Positions 9,501-17,324 of a DNA stretch of 64,000 bases are shown here, in pieces; the stretch's first letter is position 1, and every line of letters starts with the position of its first letter. Below the pieces are notes generated by a model. That model was not told the DNA's origin and did no database searches. It saw nothing but the letters and a program-made list of their open reading frames with translations. The position numbers and the translations under genes were made by a program. Location of the stretch: the NCBI GenBank assembly GCA_029881255.1, contig JAOUMY010000003.1, positions 120,732 through 184,731 of the forward strand, written 5' to 3'. Origin of the DNA: Gammaproteobacteria bacterium (GTDB lineage Bacteria; Pseudomonadota; Gammaproteobacteria; S012-40).

Positions 9501-10281
9501 CACGCAAACGACGTTTTAGACTGCGGACTAAAATGTCCTCGAGCTCATCAGCCAATTCATCGAGTGATGCATGCCTTGTGTTTTCACCTGGCCTGAATTC
9601 GAAATAGCGTTTGGTCTGCAGCGGCTTACCTCTAGCCAGTGTTGCATAGTGTCCGGGCAAAAGCTTTCTAGCGCCTCGGTATATCGTAGATTCCCCATCG
9701 AAATATTGTGCACTAAGGTATTTGGATACTTCCTCATACGGCACCACATCGTCAAAAGACGGAAGATGTAATAGCGCCTTCAATTCCGAGGCGAAACCGA
9801 AATACCTATCGGTATGCGTGTAATAAAACGGCTTTTCCCCGAACGGATCACGCGCCACGAAAAGCATGTCCTTACGAACATCATATAGCGCAAAAGCAAA
9901 CATTCCATCCAGGCGAGACAGCATGTCTGCACCATATCTTCTATACGCCTCAATCAGGACTTCAGTATCAGACTGCGTACGAAATACATGACCAGCCCCT
10001 AACAATTCGCTGCGCAACTCCAGGTAGTTGTATATCTCTCCATTGAAGCTTATGCAGAATGCCTGGTCATGAGACCACATGGGTTGAACGGCCTGGTCGG
10101 ACAAATCAATGATGCTGAGACGTTGGTGGGCAAGTCCAATGCGCGCATCATTATCGATCCACAAGCCACTTGCGTCTGGCCCCCGATGCGCGATGGTAGC
10201 GGACATTTTTTCCAGACAGCTTTTCAGCTGATGACTATCCAGACACTTTTCGAACTGAACTATTCCCGCAATTCCACACAT
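6577..10281 (-). CDS. Asparagine synthase (AsnB-type) fused to GT4 glycosyltransferase
   Basis: A 1234-residue two-enzyme fusion. The start at 10281 is chosen because it gives M-C-G-I-A-G-I-V with the N-terminal nucleophile Cys2 of class II glutamine amidotransferases. A longer frame to 10359 would bury that cysteine and overlap the upstream gene. Residues ~1-200 are the glutaminase domain (R-G-P-D at 33-36; F-N-G-E-I-Y-N at 79-85). Residues ~245-600 are the synthetase domain. Its PP-loop reads L-S-A-G-V-D-S-S (269-276), with Ala where Gly is usual. After a ~230-residue linker, residues ~832-1234 form a GT-B glycosyltransferase with G-G-A-E-R near the start and E-G-T-P-N-S-L-L-E (1137-1145). 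It is the last gene of the pse operon, 8 bases after the Rossmann gene. Asn-synthase homologues in glycan clusters amidate sugar carboxylates; coupling of amidation to transfer is inferred. Confidence 0.85.
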   Translation of the reverse strand: MCGIAGIVQFEKCLDSHQLKSCLEKMSATIAHRGPDASGLWIDNDARIGLAHQRLSIIDLSDQAVQPMWSHDQAFCISFNGEIYNYLELRSELLGAGHVFRTQSDTEVLIEAYRRYGADMLSRLDGMFAFALYDVRKDMLFVARDPFGEKPFYYTHTDRYFGFASELKALLHLPSFDDVVPYEEVSKYLSAQYFDGESTIYRGARKLLPGHYATLARGKPLQTKRYFEFRPGENTRHASLDELADELEDILVRSLKRRLRADVPVGAFLSAGVDSSTVVALAIKKLGIPIKAFSAGFKGFSGSEHVEAEEIAKHLGAEHRVYLVSPDDLVLGDHLGDLIDEPNGDTSLLPTYLLCQFARKEVKVALSGDGADELFGGYGRYSQTLSEETLAGQTSSAGRRYYSNRILVFNDSEVSCLIGRHQEHHHDFIRSLQNEVDASGIDVFSSLRKTDVNHYMPGAVLAKVDRMSMRHGLEVRTPFLNLEVARFAEKLPTSVLMHEGVGKYLLKHLASRYLPREWMMKPKRGFGIPSYQWAGKALATLAKTRLITNRNRRTFWASRTGVESWFESIEEGGDNCDYKLWSLLHLDKYLQNSAGKPPAEVDALMICSLRLALAKEHADVIGLATRIFPRWRSFLPNVKYVVSEWADDTEDTITADWSANAATVLEMVSRIYSIEKISVILLDRGGLDKKLRLELQSQNVEAVYYYQNAKWVRESFDTQKNSRERQRTPMVFSKAEELPHRFQKSLVRDDFIRQLPFIGRRLFPEVSSEWLFRQNTGLIRRDTLSRSVQLVSELHSWYSMSSREKKVLRRIATWAKESSQKTNASDWKSQRIALIISDFSSGGAERQLSNLAVGLAASGKKVKVITLHGLQGGGAHYLSLLRGKNVEVVSGTQSCDGFDESNIPVDNLTLPIELIGELPAFMRKYVWHAFSHLVSWKADTLICYLDQPNLMGGLAGLLARIPKIYISFRNHHPQNFEFYHRWYKPYYRALASSGAVQMTGNSQSGNNSYADWIGVERHRVELVRNGVDFSTIHVPGDEEVRALRSEHDASNIPLVVGVFRLASEKQPMLFLDVVHGVQKVIGSLKVLVLGEGPERKSLEAEIQQRGLGDTVKLLGRKTEVSTYLGAADVVLQTAWLEGTPNSLLEAQYLKRAIVTTAAGGAAEAVQHNYSGLVFDTSEPGPLINAVLTVLQDAELARTLGENAYKSVKERFGVDNLVASYLKLFRQDSKEEETV

Positions 10282-10289
10282 ACGATTCT

Positions 10290-10685
10290 CTATTCCAATA
10301 GTGTATAAATAGAAAAGAGCACTAGTGCGATCAGTGCAACGACTATTACCGCCAGACACCCGAACGCATCCCAGGGAAATTCTGGCGAATGCCCTCGTTC
10401 AGCATCGTTGGCGACAACGATATGTTCTTTGGTTACGCCCAGGGTAAGCAATTGATCATATATATCAGATATTGAAGTACTGGAAATCAGCACAATATCG
10501 TAGTCGAATTCACGAATTTTCGACGGAGCAATCACCGGCACACCTAATACTGTGCTTCCATGTTTTCCCGGGTCATTATCCGAAAAAGCCAATACCTGCA
10601 CGTGTTGCCCCAACTTAGGCAACACCTCTCGGCCTATCAATCCCGCCCCAAAAAGAATGACTTTGGTCTTATGTAACATGTCCAA
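10290..10685 (-). CDS. Small Rossmann-fold nucleotide-binding protein with C-terminal membrane helix
   Basis: A 131-residue protein. Residues ~9-20 (V-I-L-F-G-A-G-L-I-G-R-E) form a glycine-rich Rossmann loop. The acidic F-S-D-N-D-P-G-K-H-G turn and the following V-L-G-V-P-V-I-A-P segment resemble the N-terminal domain of PglD-like sugar acyltransferases and the C-terminal domain of glycan methyltransferases. The last ~25 residues are a hydrophobic membrane segment. The TTG start at 10685 has GGA five bases upstream; an ATG at 10679 is an alternative. It sits between the ATP-grasp gene (27-base gap) and the AsnB-GT4 fusion (8-base gap) in the pse operon. Function unknown. Confidence 0.6.
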   Translation of the reverse strand: MDMLHKTKVILFGAGLIGREVLPKLGQHVQVLAFSDNDPGKHGSTVLGVPVIAPSKIREFDYDIVLISSTSISDIYDQLLTLGVTKEHIVVANDAERGHSPEFPWDAFGCLAVIVVALIALVLFSIYTLLE

Positions 10686-10712
10686 CCAATTCCGATGAAC
10701 TGCCGAAACTAT

Positions 10713-11942
10713 TCAAGTCGTTCGAGTTTCAATGCCAATTAAATTCACGCCGCGCAGCGCATTTTTTTCCGCGAGTTCCACGCTATCTCCCTCGGCGATC
10801 ACAAACGCCACTCTGTCTGCAGAATTATAGTAAGGCCCGATTCTGTCCCCAAGCTTCCTTATAACAAACACTTCAGCCACGCCTGGTTGACTTCTCGCAA
10901 GATCAACGCCGTCAATCTTAGTGATTACGCCGGGCTCAGGAAACACAGACATCACAACCGCCCCCTTATTCCAACGGTGCGCGATATCATCCATATCCAA
11001 AGGCATGCCAACTGCTAATTTTAGCGCCGCCAAAATATCACGTGATCCATACGCGAGGGGCGAGGCATATTGACAGTGAAAACCTCCAGAAAGCCTGGCT
11101 GTCAGTTCTATTAATGAAATGCTGCCATCTCTGTCTATATTGATATCCACTTTGTGCGCGCCAAAGTCTATCCCTATCAACCCGGCAACGTTTTTTGCAA
11201 ACTCAAAGCATTCCCGTTGCTTCTGTTCCGACAACAGTGTCGTCGTAAGCTTTGTTTCACAAGGCCAACGCGGAGAGATGTAATGAGTGTCAATAATGGA
11301 CAATAGTTGGCGATTTTCGTCGTATGCAATCATTTCAACCGTGTGTTTGCTACCTTCCAGACATTGCTCGACAATAACCTGCTTATCATCACCCAGATTG
11401 AATTGACGAGCCAGATGAAAGGCATCGCGCAACTCATGTGCAGCATCTATACGTTGAACGCCTCTTGAAGCGCAGTTGGATACAGGTTTGATCACGCAAG
11501 GGAGACCAACGAATGCTATCGCTTCGTCTAGCTCTTCTGCAGAATTGATAACGCGATACCGCGCCTTTGCGTGAAAATCCAATGCGTCCAAACACTGGTG
11601 CATACGAATCTTGTCATTACAGTCACGTGCTACTGAAAGCGGTATGCCGGGAAGTTTCAATTCTTCTGCAATCGCAGCAACGGTAATCTCAACATCGGCG
11701 CCACAGGTAAACACGCCAGCTATGTGGTGACGAGAGGCAAGCTCCCTGGCCTGTTCGACAGTCTTGTCCACATCCTTCGTACTCACTTCGACGGCGATGT
11801 CCGCATACCGCATTCCGGGCGCATTCACATCCATGTCAAATGCGATGATTCCATGCCCGAGATCTTCTCTGGCGTGGACGTACGCAGGAAAAACCAGATC
11901 GCTCGCGCCAATAATAATTACCCATGATTCGGGTGAATTCAT
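10713..11942 (-). CDS. ATP-grasp carboxylate-amine ligase family protein
   Basis: A 409-residue protein with the order expected for ATP-grasp ligases. The N-terminal pre-ATP-grasp Rossmann domain contains V-I-I-I-G-A-S. The ATP-grasp core has a P-C-V-I-K-P-V-S-N strand (ATP-binding lysine, residue ~157) and a glycine-rich C-A-S-R-G-V loop. A late I-S-L-I-E-L-T-A-R-L-S-G-G-F-H segment supplies the metal-binding Glu and substrate loop, much as in biotin carboxylase/CarB-like enzymes. Such enzymes join a carboxylate to an amine through an acyl-phosphate. It overlaps the upstream methyltransferase by 4 bases (ATGA). Because the operon has no acetyltransferase of the PseH type, adding an acyl or aminoacyl group to an amino sugar is a plausible but unproven role. 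Confidence 0.75.
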   Translation of the reverse strand: MNSPESWVIIIGASDLVFPAYVHAREDLGHGIIAFDMDVNAPGMRYADIAVEVSTKDVDKTVEQARELASRHHIAGVFTCGADVEITVAAIAEELKLPGIPLSVARDCNDKIRMHQCLDALDFHAKARYRVINSAEELDEAIAFVGLPCVIKPVSNCASRGVQRIDAAHELRDAFHLARQFNLGDDKQVIVEQCLEGSKHTVEMIAYDENRQLLSIIDTHYISPRWPCETKLTTTLLSEQKQRECFEFAKNVAGLIGIDFGAHKVDINIDRDGSISLIELTARLSGGFHCQYASPLAYGSRDILAALKLAVGMPLDMDDIAHRWNKGAVVMSVFPEPGVITKIDGVDLARSQPGVAEVFVIRKLGDRIGPYYNSADRVAFVIAEGDSVELAEKNALRGVNLIGIETRTT

Positions 11943-13084
11943 CTATGCATTCCTTCCGGAAAAATATCTCTATAAAGCCCGTAGGCCAGTTTATCAGGAA
12001 ATCTGGTTTTGAGCTTCCTGAGCATAGTATCCTCAGCAGAAAGGCTAGAGACCAAAAACACATCTGCCAAAGCGACTCTAGCGTCGTCACTATGGAAAAT
12101 GTGAAAATCCGCGATTTGCTGTCCTTGCTTGCCGAGATCGTCGTCGATGACCCCGTCTATTACTCTAGCTCCGATTTCACAAAGTTCAATCACGGCCCTG
12201 GTATGCAAGCCGCCACCATAGATCGTCACTATTTTTTCTTGCTCATGCCATTGTTTTAGTAAATCGCGTAACTTCAATTTATACGCCGCCATGCTATGAA
12301 AAAAATTACGAATGTAGTCTTCGCTGTTCGTATGGGGAATATTATCATCATCAAATTGTTCAATCTTATTGGCGACGATCAGGTAGCTACTGGGTGACAT
12401 CGTTGTTGTTGGCTCATTTGTGCTAAATACAGGCATTAGGCCCGCACGTCTTAGCAGGAATTTAACATGATCGGGATGAAAGGTATGGCGATGCCAGCCT
12501 TTGGCGATATAGTAGAATTCAGTAAAATCGTGAGGCAACGTCAAAACATTGGGTACAGCAATAATTACGTGGCCACCCGGTTTTAACTTGCTACGCAGTT
12601 GTATTAGAAAGTCTAGCGGATGCTCAAGGTGTTCCAGGACATGGAATGCCGCAATCAGGTCTAGACTGTTATTCTCGACATGCGCTTCGTGAAATAAGGC
12701 ATTTTCCACTTCCAGATCAAAATGCTGGCGCGCAAAACGCGATTGAACCACTGACGGTTCAACTCCCCTGACACGCCACGAGTGTTTAGCCATCAAATGC
12801 AGAAAGTGGCCGTAGGCACAACCAATCTCCAGCATTTCCCCTGGCGTAAATGCCTTCACATATTCCAGCCTGGATTTTGCCAGTTGATTGATGACGTTGT
12901 CATCTCTTAACAGAAATGCCTCATCATAGCTTTGCGAGTATTCGCTATAATCCGCCCGCACCTCTGATTCGATAAGCGAATAGATGTGACCACAATTCTG
13001 GCAAGCTCCGACGGACAAACCTGTATTGGACCAAATCGACTCAAATGACGATGAATGGCAAACTGGACAGCTTCTGCTTTCCAT
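11939..13084 (-). CDS. Zinc-binding SAM methyltransferase with C-terminal Rossmann domain
   Basis: A 381-residue protein of the Methyltransf_13/23/14 architecture found in sugar C-methyltransferases. The N-terminus has two C-x2-C pairs (C-P-V-C at ~6-9 and C-Q-N-C near 30), a probable zinc site. The middle carries the SAM loop M-L-E-I-G-C-A-Y-G-H-F and then A-F-H-V-L-E-H-L-E-H-P. The C-terminal third begins V-T-I-Y-G-G-G-L-H-T, a Rossmann-like domain. The start at 13084 lies immediately after the pseG stop with GAG upstream; an ATG at 13105 would overlap pseG by 20 bases. It probably methylates a nucleotide-linked or nonulosonic sugar made by this operon. Confidence 0.75.
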   Translation of the reverse strand: MESRSCPVCHSSSFESIWSNTGLSVGACQNCGHIYSLIESEVRADYSEYSQSYDEAFLLRDDNVINQLAKSRLEYVKAFTPGEMLEIGCAYGHFLHLMAKHSWRVRGVEPSVVQSRFARQHFDLEVENALFHEAHVENNSLDLIAAFHVLEHLEHPLDFLIQLRSKLKPGGHVIIAVPNVLTLPHDFTEFYYIAKGWHRHTFHPDHVKFLLRRAGLMPVFSTNEPTTTMSPSSYLIVANKIEQFDDDNIPHTNSEDYIRNFFHSMAAYKLKLRDLLKQWHEQEKIVTIYGGGLHTRAVIELCEIGARVIDGVIDDDLGKQGQQIADFHIFHSDDARVALADVFLVSSLSAEDTMLRKLKTRFPDKLAYGLYRDIFPEGMHR

Positions 13085-13085
13085 A

Positions 13086-14069
13086 CTAGGTCTCGAGCAA
13101 GGCATTAATCAGTCGCTCTCCGCCGCTACCATCGACCAATGTCGTTGCAGCGCTTCCGAACGATGTAAGCTGTGTACGGTTTTGAACAAGCGCGATCAAC
13201 TGTGTGGCTAATTCATCGACTGATGACGATGTATATATGCCTGTCTCGATCGCAGGCCAATTATCGTAGGCCTTCATTAGCGATACACCAACGAGGTGAT
13301 GTGCGTCTGTCGGCTCGATCAGGAAACACCCAAGCCCGACGGCAAACGCCTCTAGCATGCTCACGCCTATCTTGGTTACCACAATATCGGCAGACGAAAG
13401 AACTCTTCCAACCTCGCTAATGCCAACATGAATGGTAGCCTGTAAATTGCCTGCGTATTGTTGCAGCGCTGCCGTTTTTTGACTAGGATCCGTCAGCAAT
13501 ATTTCGATTTTCCCGTCAAACTGAATTTTATTTAAAGCTCCTAGAAAACTGGAAAGATAGTCTTCGCTGAAACCGCCACCAAGCGCAAAAACAATCGTGG
13601 TGTACTTCCCTAGACCCGGACTTGCCTTGGCTTGATAATTCAGCACATCAGATTTCAATACACAGTAATCAAAACCGTAAAGATAACGAACGTTATCACT
13701 GTGTGCTAATGCGGCGATTCTATCTGATGTCATCATAGCGTCAGACACGATGTTTGCCTTTGTTCTGGCCGGACCGCTGTCATCCATAAGCAGAACGACT
13801 TTTCCTTCCGCCATATCTTTTTCGACCACTTCAAGCGGACTACCAACAGGCACGTCGCGAATAATATAAGCCACGGTCTCTGATGCGAATGGATCAGGCA
13901 ATGCTATACCAAACGCACTCATGATATGGGTGGTCTCAACATCGACTGGCGCAACAGTTGCCCGTATTCCCTGTTTCCGGGCCTGCTCAGCCAGCGCAAA
14001 CGATCTATGTAAATGCCCGTATCCGAACTGCTTAGATGCATGTGTATAGATAATGAGGTCTTCATTCAT
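13086..14069 (-). CDS. pseG: UDP-2,4-diacetamido-2,4,6-trideoxy-beta-L-altropyranose hydrolase
   Basis: A 327-residue PseG-family GT-B-fold hydrolase. In the pseudaminic acid pathway it removes UDP to release the free altropyranose for PseI. The start at 14069 overlaps the pseI stop by 8 bases, giving the family-typical N-terminus I-I-Y-T-H-A-S. The G-Y-G-H-L-H-R-S segment (residues ~17-24) contains the G-x-G-H-x-x-R signature with the catalytic histidine. The C-terminal half has the donor-side V-T-K-I-G-V-S-M-L-E-A segment. Position directly after pseI fits. Since no pseH is in the operon, its real substrate may carry a different N-4 substituent. Confidence 0.85.
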   Translation of the reverse strand: MNEDLIIYTHASKQFGYGHLHRSFALAEQARKQGIRATVAPVDVETTHIMSAFGIALPDPFASETVAYIIRDVPVGSPLEVVEKDMAEGKVVLLMDDSGPARTKANIVSDAMMTSDRIAALAHSDNVRYLYGFDYCVLKSDVLNYQAKASPGLGKYTTIVFALGGGFSEDYLSSFLGALNKIQFDGKIEILLTDPSQKTAALQQYAGNLQATIHVGISEVGRVLSSADIVVTKIGVSMLEAFAVGLGCFLIEPTDAHHLVGVSLMKAYDNWPAIETGIYTSSSVDELATQLIALVQNRTQLTSFGSAATTLVDGSGGERLINALLET

Positions 14070-15090
14070 TGACGAAGTCAGCATAGTTAACCAGTTGGCC
14101 CGCCAATACTGGTCGGACAAGCTTTTTCCCAACCAGAGACTCCATATGCCGTGGTTCAAATTGCCCTTCTGCTGGACGAAGGGCCGCCATATCCAGCTCG
14201 CTTACCGAACATCCTTCTTCCATGCTTCGCCTCCAGTACAATGAACGACGCCCGCCTATTCGTCCTCCCTGCTCAGTGCGCATGCAACGTTTTTCGCCGT
14301 TACCGAGAGCACTTTCAATTTCGCGAATCCGTGCAATCATTTGTGAAAATTCATTCATTTCCATTGCAAAAGGACTGTCTGGGTGACCGGCGTCTCTCGA
14401 AAAAGTAACGTGTTTCTCAATCACACGCGCTCCTAAGGCGACTGCCCCTATCGCTGTTGCATCTCCCGGATAGTGATCGGAAAACCCGATAGGCAAATTG
14501 AAAAAGTTCGCCATATTGGGTATCGCACGAAGATTGGCGTCGCTAATATCTGGTGGATAGGCGCCAACACAATGCAATAGTATTGTATTTTTTCTTGCAT
14601 CGCCTAATGCGTCCAAGGCAGCTTCTATCTCTGCATAATCTGACATCCCGGTCGATAAGATAACGGGCAAACCCATGCGACCAACTCTGCGTAGCAATTG
14701 TGTATACGTCAGATCGCCGGAGGCAATCTTGATTGCCCGACATCCTATTTCATTCAGTAAATCGGCGCGATCCAGATCAAACGGGGTCGATAAAAAGTCT
14801 ACGCCGACAGTGTCGCACTCCTGTTTGAGTTGCACATGCCACTCAATTGGCAACTCGTATTTTTGGAGCACGGGAATTGCCGCCGATGGTTGTCCTGTTT
14901 TCTGATCAATTCCATTTTGTAGCGTTGAGGTATTCCAGGATTGAAACTTCACCGCGTCTGCGCCGGACTTCGCACACGCGTGCACATAGTCCCTGGCTAG
15001 CGAAAGATCGCCACCAAAGTTTGAGCCTATCTCGGCGATCACATAGGTTTTTTGGTTTTGTAAAACTTCGTCATACCAACTTGTGCTCAT
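14062..15090 (-). CDS. pseI: Pseudaminic acid synthase (NeuB family)
   Basis: A 342-residue NeuB/PseI-family enzyme that condenses phosphoenolpyruvate with a six-carbon amino sugar to give a nonulosonic acid. Residues ~17-25 read V-I-A-E-I-G-S-N-F, the family signature. V-K-F-Q-S-W, a T-P-F-D segment and the I-K-I-A-S-G-D-L strand follow in the TIM barrel, with G-F-S-D-H-Y-P-G and I-E-K-H-V-T-F later. The last ~60 residues (L-R-P-A-E-G ... L-V-G-K-K-L-V-R) are the antifreeze-like SAF domain. Assignment to pseI rather than neuB or legI rests on pseB, pseC and pseG in the same operon. A 91-base gap separates it from the pseF-like gene. Confidence 0.85.
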   Translation of the reverse strand: MSTSWYDEVLQNQKTYVIAEIGSNFGGDLSLARDYVHACAKSGADAVKFQSWNTSTLQNGIDQKTGQPSAAIPVLQKYELPIEWHVQLKQECDTVGVDFLSTPFDLDRADLLNEIGCRAIKIASGDLTYTQLLRRVGRMGLPVILSTGMSDYAEIEAALDALGDARKNTILLHCVGAYPPDISDANLRAIPNMANFFNLPIGFSDHYPGDATAIGAVALGARVIEKHVTFSRDAGHPDSPFAMEMNEFSQMIARIREIESALGNGEKRCMRTEQGGRIGGRRSLYWRRSMEEGCSVSELDMAALRPAEGQFEPRHMESLVGKKLVRPVLAGQLVNYADFVNE

Positions 15091-15181
15091 ATTTTGTTCC
15101 TATCACGTATTACTGTTCTTTGTCATCGACAAAGCGCTCTCTAAGCCTTTGCGGCGCTTCGATGAGAGCGCATATTCAACA

Positions 15182-16282
15182 CTATGTAAAATCCAAATTC
15201 TGCAGGTCTTCGCATTTAACTATCTTTCCGTCTTCGCTCCCACCGGTAACTAAGCGCTGGTCAGAATTTTCACCAAACACACCAACATAGCGATACGGTG
15301 ATAACAATACCTTCAATGTCTGCGGATTGGGTTGCAGCAATTTAGCTTGAATTCCGTCAATTTTGATTCGTTCAAGCGTATCCGCATCAAATGAAATAAT
15401 TTCCACCCCAACGCCGATTTGGTTGATCAAACTCTCCACAAATACATTCAAACGGCGCCTGACATTGTCACTGGATATCGCATCTTTACCCAAAAATATT
15501 GCGACCGTACACGACACATCTTCGAGACTTTTTTGCCGAACATTACGATTAGTGTCCAAGACACCAGGATGAGACAAGGCCAGTTCTATTACATTGGCGA
15601 GATTATACTCCAGCGACTTTTCCTTGAGCACAGAATAGAGCGCCTTGTGAAAGGCCAGATCCGCAGGGGTATCAATAGAGATTCGGTGTTGTAATTGATA
15701 GAAGATAGCGTCATCTGCAATATGCGCCACACCATAGTCACGGAAAAGATCAGGCTTCTTCCAAATGGCCGGAAACTGATGTTCACGCAGCTCCGCAGTA
15801 TCAGAGAGTCTATCCGCTTTATTCCACACCTCGAAAACGGAAACCAGAACGCCCTCATGTATCGGACGTCTGTTGTTCAGGCGCGAAAACGACGCAATAC
15901 CAACATCAGGACTATTTTTTATCGCACTGATCAGACGACTAATACTGCTAGAACTCAACAGGGGACAATCACCGCTCGCAAGTACGCATATCTCTGCCTC
16001 ATAGATTTTCGCAGCAGAAACCAGTCTTCCAACAACATCATTTTCATTGCCATCGTATAAAAAAAGATTGACGCTTTCGCCATCGGCAAATCCATTCAAT
16101 ACCTGGCTGGCGTTAGTATTAGGAGCGCAAATAACAATGTCATCGAACTGATTTACATCTTTCAGTCGCTTGATAACCCAGGACAATAGACTGTGATCCC
16201 CGATCATTTCAAAGTGCTTACCGGGCAAACGAGTTGAATTCAATCTAACGGGCACAAAGGCGACAGTTTTTCGAGCCGACAA
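15182..16282 (-). CDS. pseF: CMP-nonulosonate cytidylyltransferase-like protein with C-terminal extension
   Basis: A 366-residue protein. The first ~230 residues match the CMP-sugar cytidylyltransferase/SpsF fold. The nucleotide loop P-V-R-L-N-S-T-R-L-P-G-K (11-22) and the A-S-G-D-C-P-L-L metal segment are clear. It should activate the nonulosonic acid with CTP. The remaining ~130 residues are not found in usual ~230-residue PseF enzymes and I do not recognise them. They contain V-A-I-F-L-G-K-D and P-Y-R-Y-V-G-V-F-G-E strands and may be a separate domain. The start is TTG at 16282, one base after the preceding stop and five bases after an AGGGGG ribosome-binding sequence. Gene symbol by context. 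Confidence 0.7.
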   Translation of the reverse strand: MSARKTVAFVPVRLNSTRLPGKHFEMIGDHSLLSWVIKRLKDVNQFDDIVICAPNTNASQVLNGFADGESVNLFLYDGNENDVVGRLVSAAKIYEAEICVLASGDCPLLSSSSISRLISAIKNSPDVGIASFSRLNNRRPIHEGVLVSVFEVWNKADRLSDTAELREHQFPAIWKKPDLFRDYGVAHIADDAIFYQLQHRISIDTPADLAFHKALYSVLKEKSLEYNLANVIELALSHPGVLDTNRNVRQKSLEDVSCTVAIFLGKDAISSDNVRRRLNVFVESLINQIGVGVEIISFDADTLERIKIDGIQAKLLQPNPQTLKVLLSPYRYVGVFGENSDQRLVTGGSEDGKIVKCEDLQNLDFT

Positions 16283-16283
16283 G

Positions 16284-17315
16284 CTAGCCCCCTAACTCAA
16301 AACGAAACCCTTCTATCCATGGGAACGCTTCGTCGTCATCCATGTAAGCGGCAGAAAACAATTTCCCGTCGGGGGCAATGAGTGCGTCAGCATAGCCACC
16401 GTTATACAAATTCTCATACTCGGCCAATACACATATACGTTTCCACACACCGTCACAATATTCCGCCGCTGAAATCGCAGGCTGGTGATTATCGAGATCG
16501 CGGTAGAGTAACACGGGCCTGTCACCGCCTTTAATCAATACCGGAGAGTGTCCGTGCAGACCGGTCTCCTGTACGGGTAGCCAATCAGTCATACCTGATT
16601 CAGAGATCGCAAAATAAAGCGGATTGGGTTTAGCTTCGGCACGGATCACTGCAATCCACTTACCGTTGCTCATCTGCACGAAGGTATTTTCATTCAGATA
16701 TTTCTTGAGTGCATCGGAGTGAACGATTACTGATTTGATGTACCAACTATTTCCTCTATCCTGCGACCCAAGTATTACTGGCGAATGCATGATATCGCCC
16801 TCAACTGTAGCGTAGCTCGACATAAGCCACTCTCCTGTGTCGATAAGCCTCACATGCCCGTAGACCGCTGCTACCAATACGCCACCGTTGCGACGATCTA
16901 TCAGGGAGTTGATAGGCCGACGATTTAAAATGAGCGGACTTTTACCGTGTGTAGCTTCGTCGAGTCGAGAAGCATCAAAAATGCTGATATAGGGAACGTT
17001 TTCCTGATTGTTTCGATAATGCCTGGAAACCAGAACGCACTGTCCGTCGAACGGGCCACTCAGTATTGCGTCAAGATCATTGGGAAGCGTATGTGTTTGA
17101 TTAAAGAAAACGGGTACACGTTGCCAGCGATTCTCCGTCCCACCGTCACCGAAATAAAAATAGATTTTGCCACCATCTCCATGCGGGGTTTTCGAAGGCG
17201 TGACACCCTGTCGGCACGCCATCCAGATTCTGTCGCCATGGCAAATCAAGGTAGGAAAAGCGGAATAGCGACCACTTTTTTTAGGCTCGATGGAAAACTG
17301 TCTTTCGACTTTCAT
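16284..17315 (-). CDS. BNR-repeat, sialidase-like beta-propeller protein
   Basis: A 343-residue protein without a visible signal peptide. Segments such as G-R-Y-S-A-F-P-T-L, I-W-M-A-C-R-Q-G and S-Q-D-R-G-N-S-W-Y resemble sialidase-superfamily propeller blades. The last fits the Asp-box S-x-D-x-G-x-x-W, and R-P-V-L-L-Y-R-D-L-D and P-W-I-E-G-F suggest further blades. Sialidases cleave or transfer nonulosonic acids, so its place between pseC (9-base gap) and pseF (1-base gap) is suggestive. Lack of an export signal argues against a simple secreted hydrolase. Catalytic Arg triad and Tyr/Glu pair cannot be assigned by eye; a carbohydrate-binding or structural role is possible. Confidence 0.65.
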   Translation of the reverse strand: MKVERQFSIEPKKSGRYSAFPTLICHGDRIWMACRQGVTPSKTPHGDGGKIYFYFGDGGTENRWQRVPVFFNQTHTLPNDLDAILSGPFDGQCVLVSRHYRNNQENVPYISIFDASRLDEATHGKSPLILNRRPINSLIDRRNGGVLVAAVYGHVRLIDTGEWLMSSYATVEGDIMHSPVILGSQDRGNSWYIKSVIVHSDALKKYLNENTFVQMSNGKWIAVIRAEAKPNPLYFAISESGMTDWLPVQETGLHGHSPVLIKGGDRPVLLYRDLDNHQPAISAAEYCDGVWKRICVLAEYENLYNGGYADALIAPDGKLFSAAYMDDDEAFPWIEGFRFELGG

Positions 17316-17324
17316 CGTGTGTTT

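Noticed and set aside
10282-10359. N-terminal extension of the AsnB-GT4 fusion
   Set aside because: It would hide the essential N-terminal Cys2 of the glutaminase domain and overlap the upstream gene.
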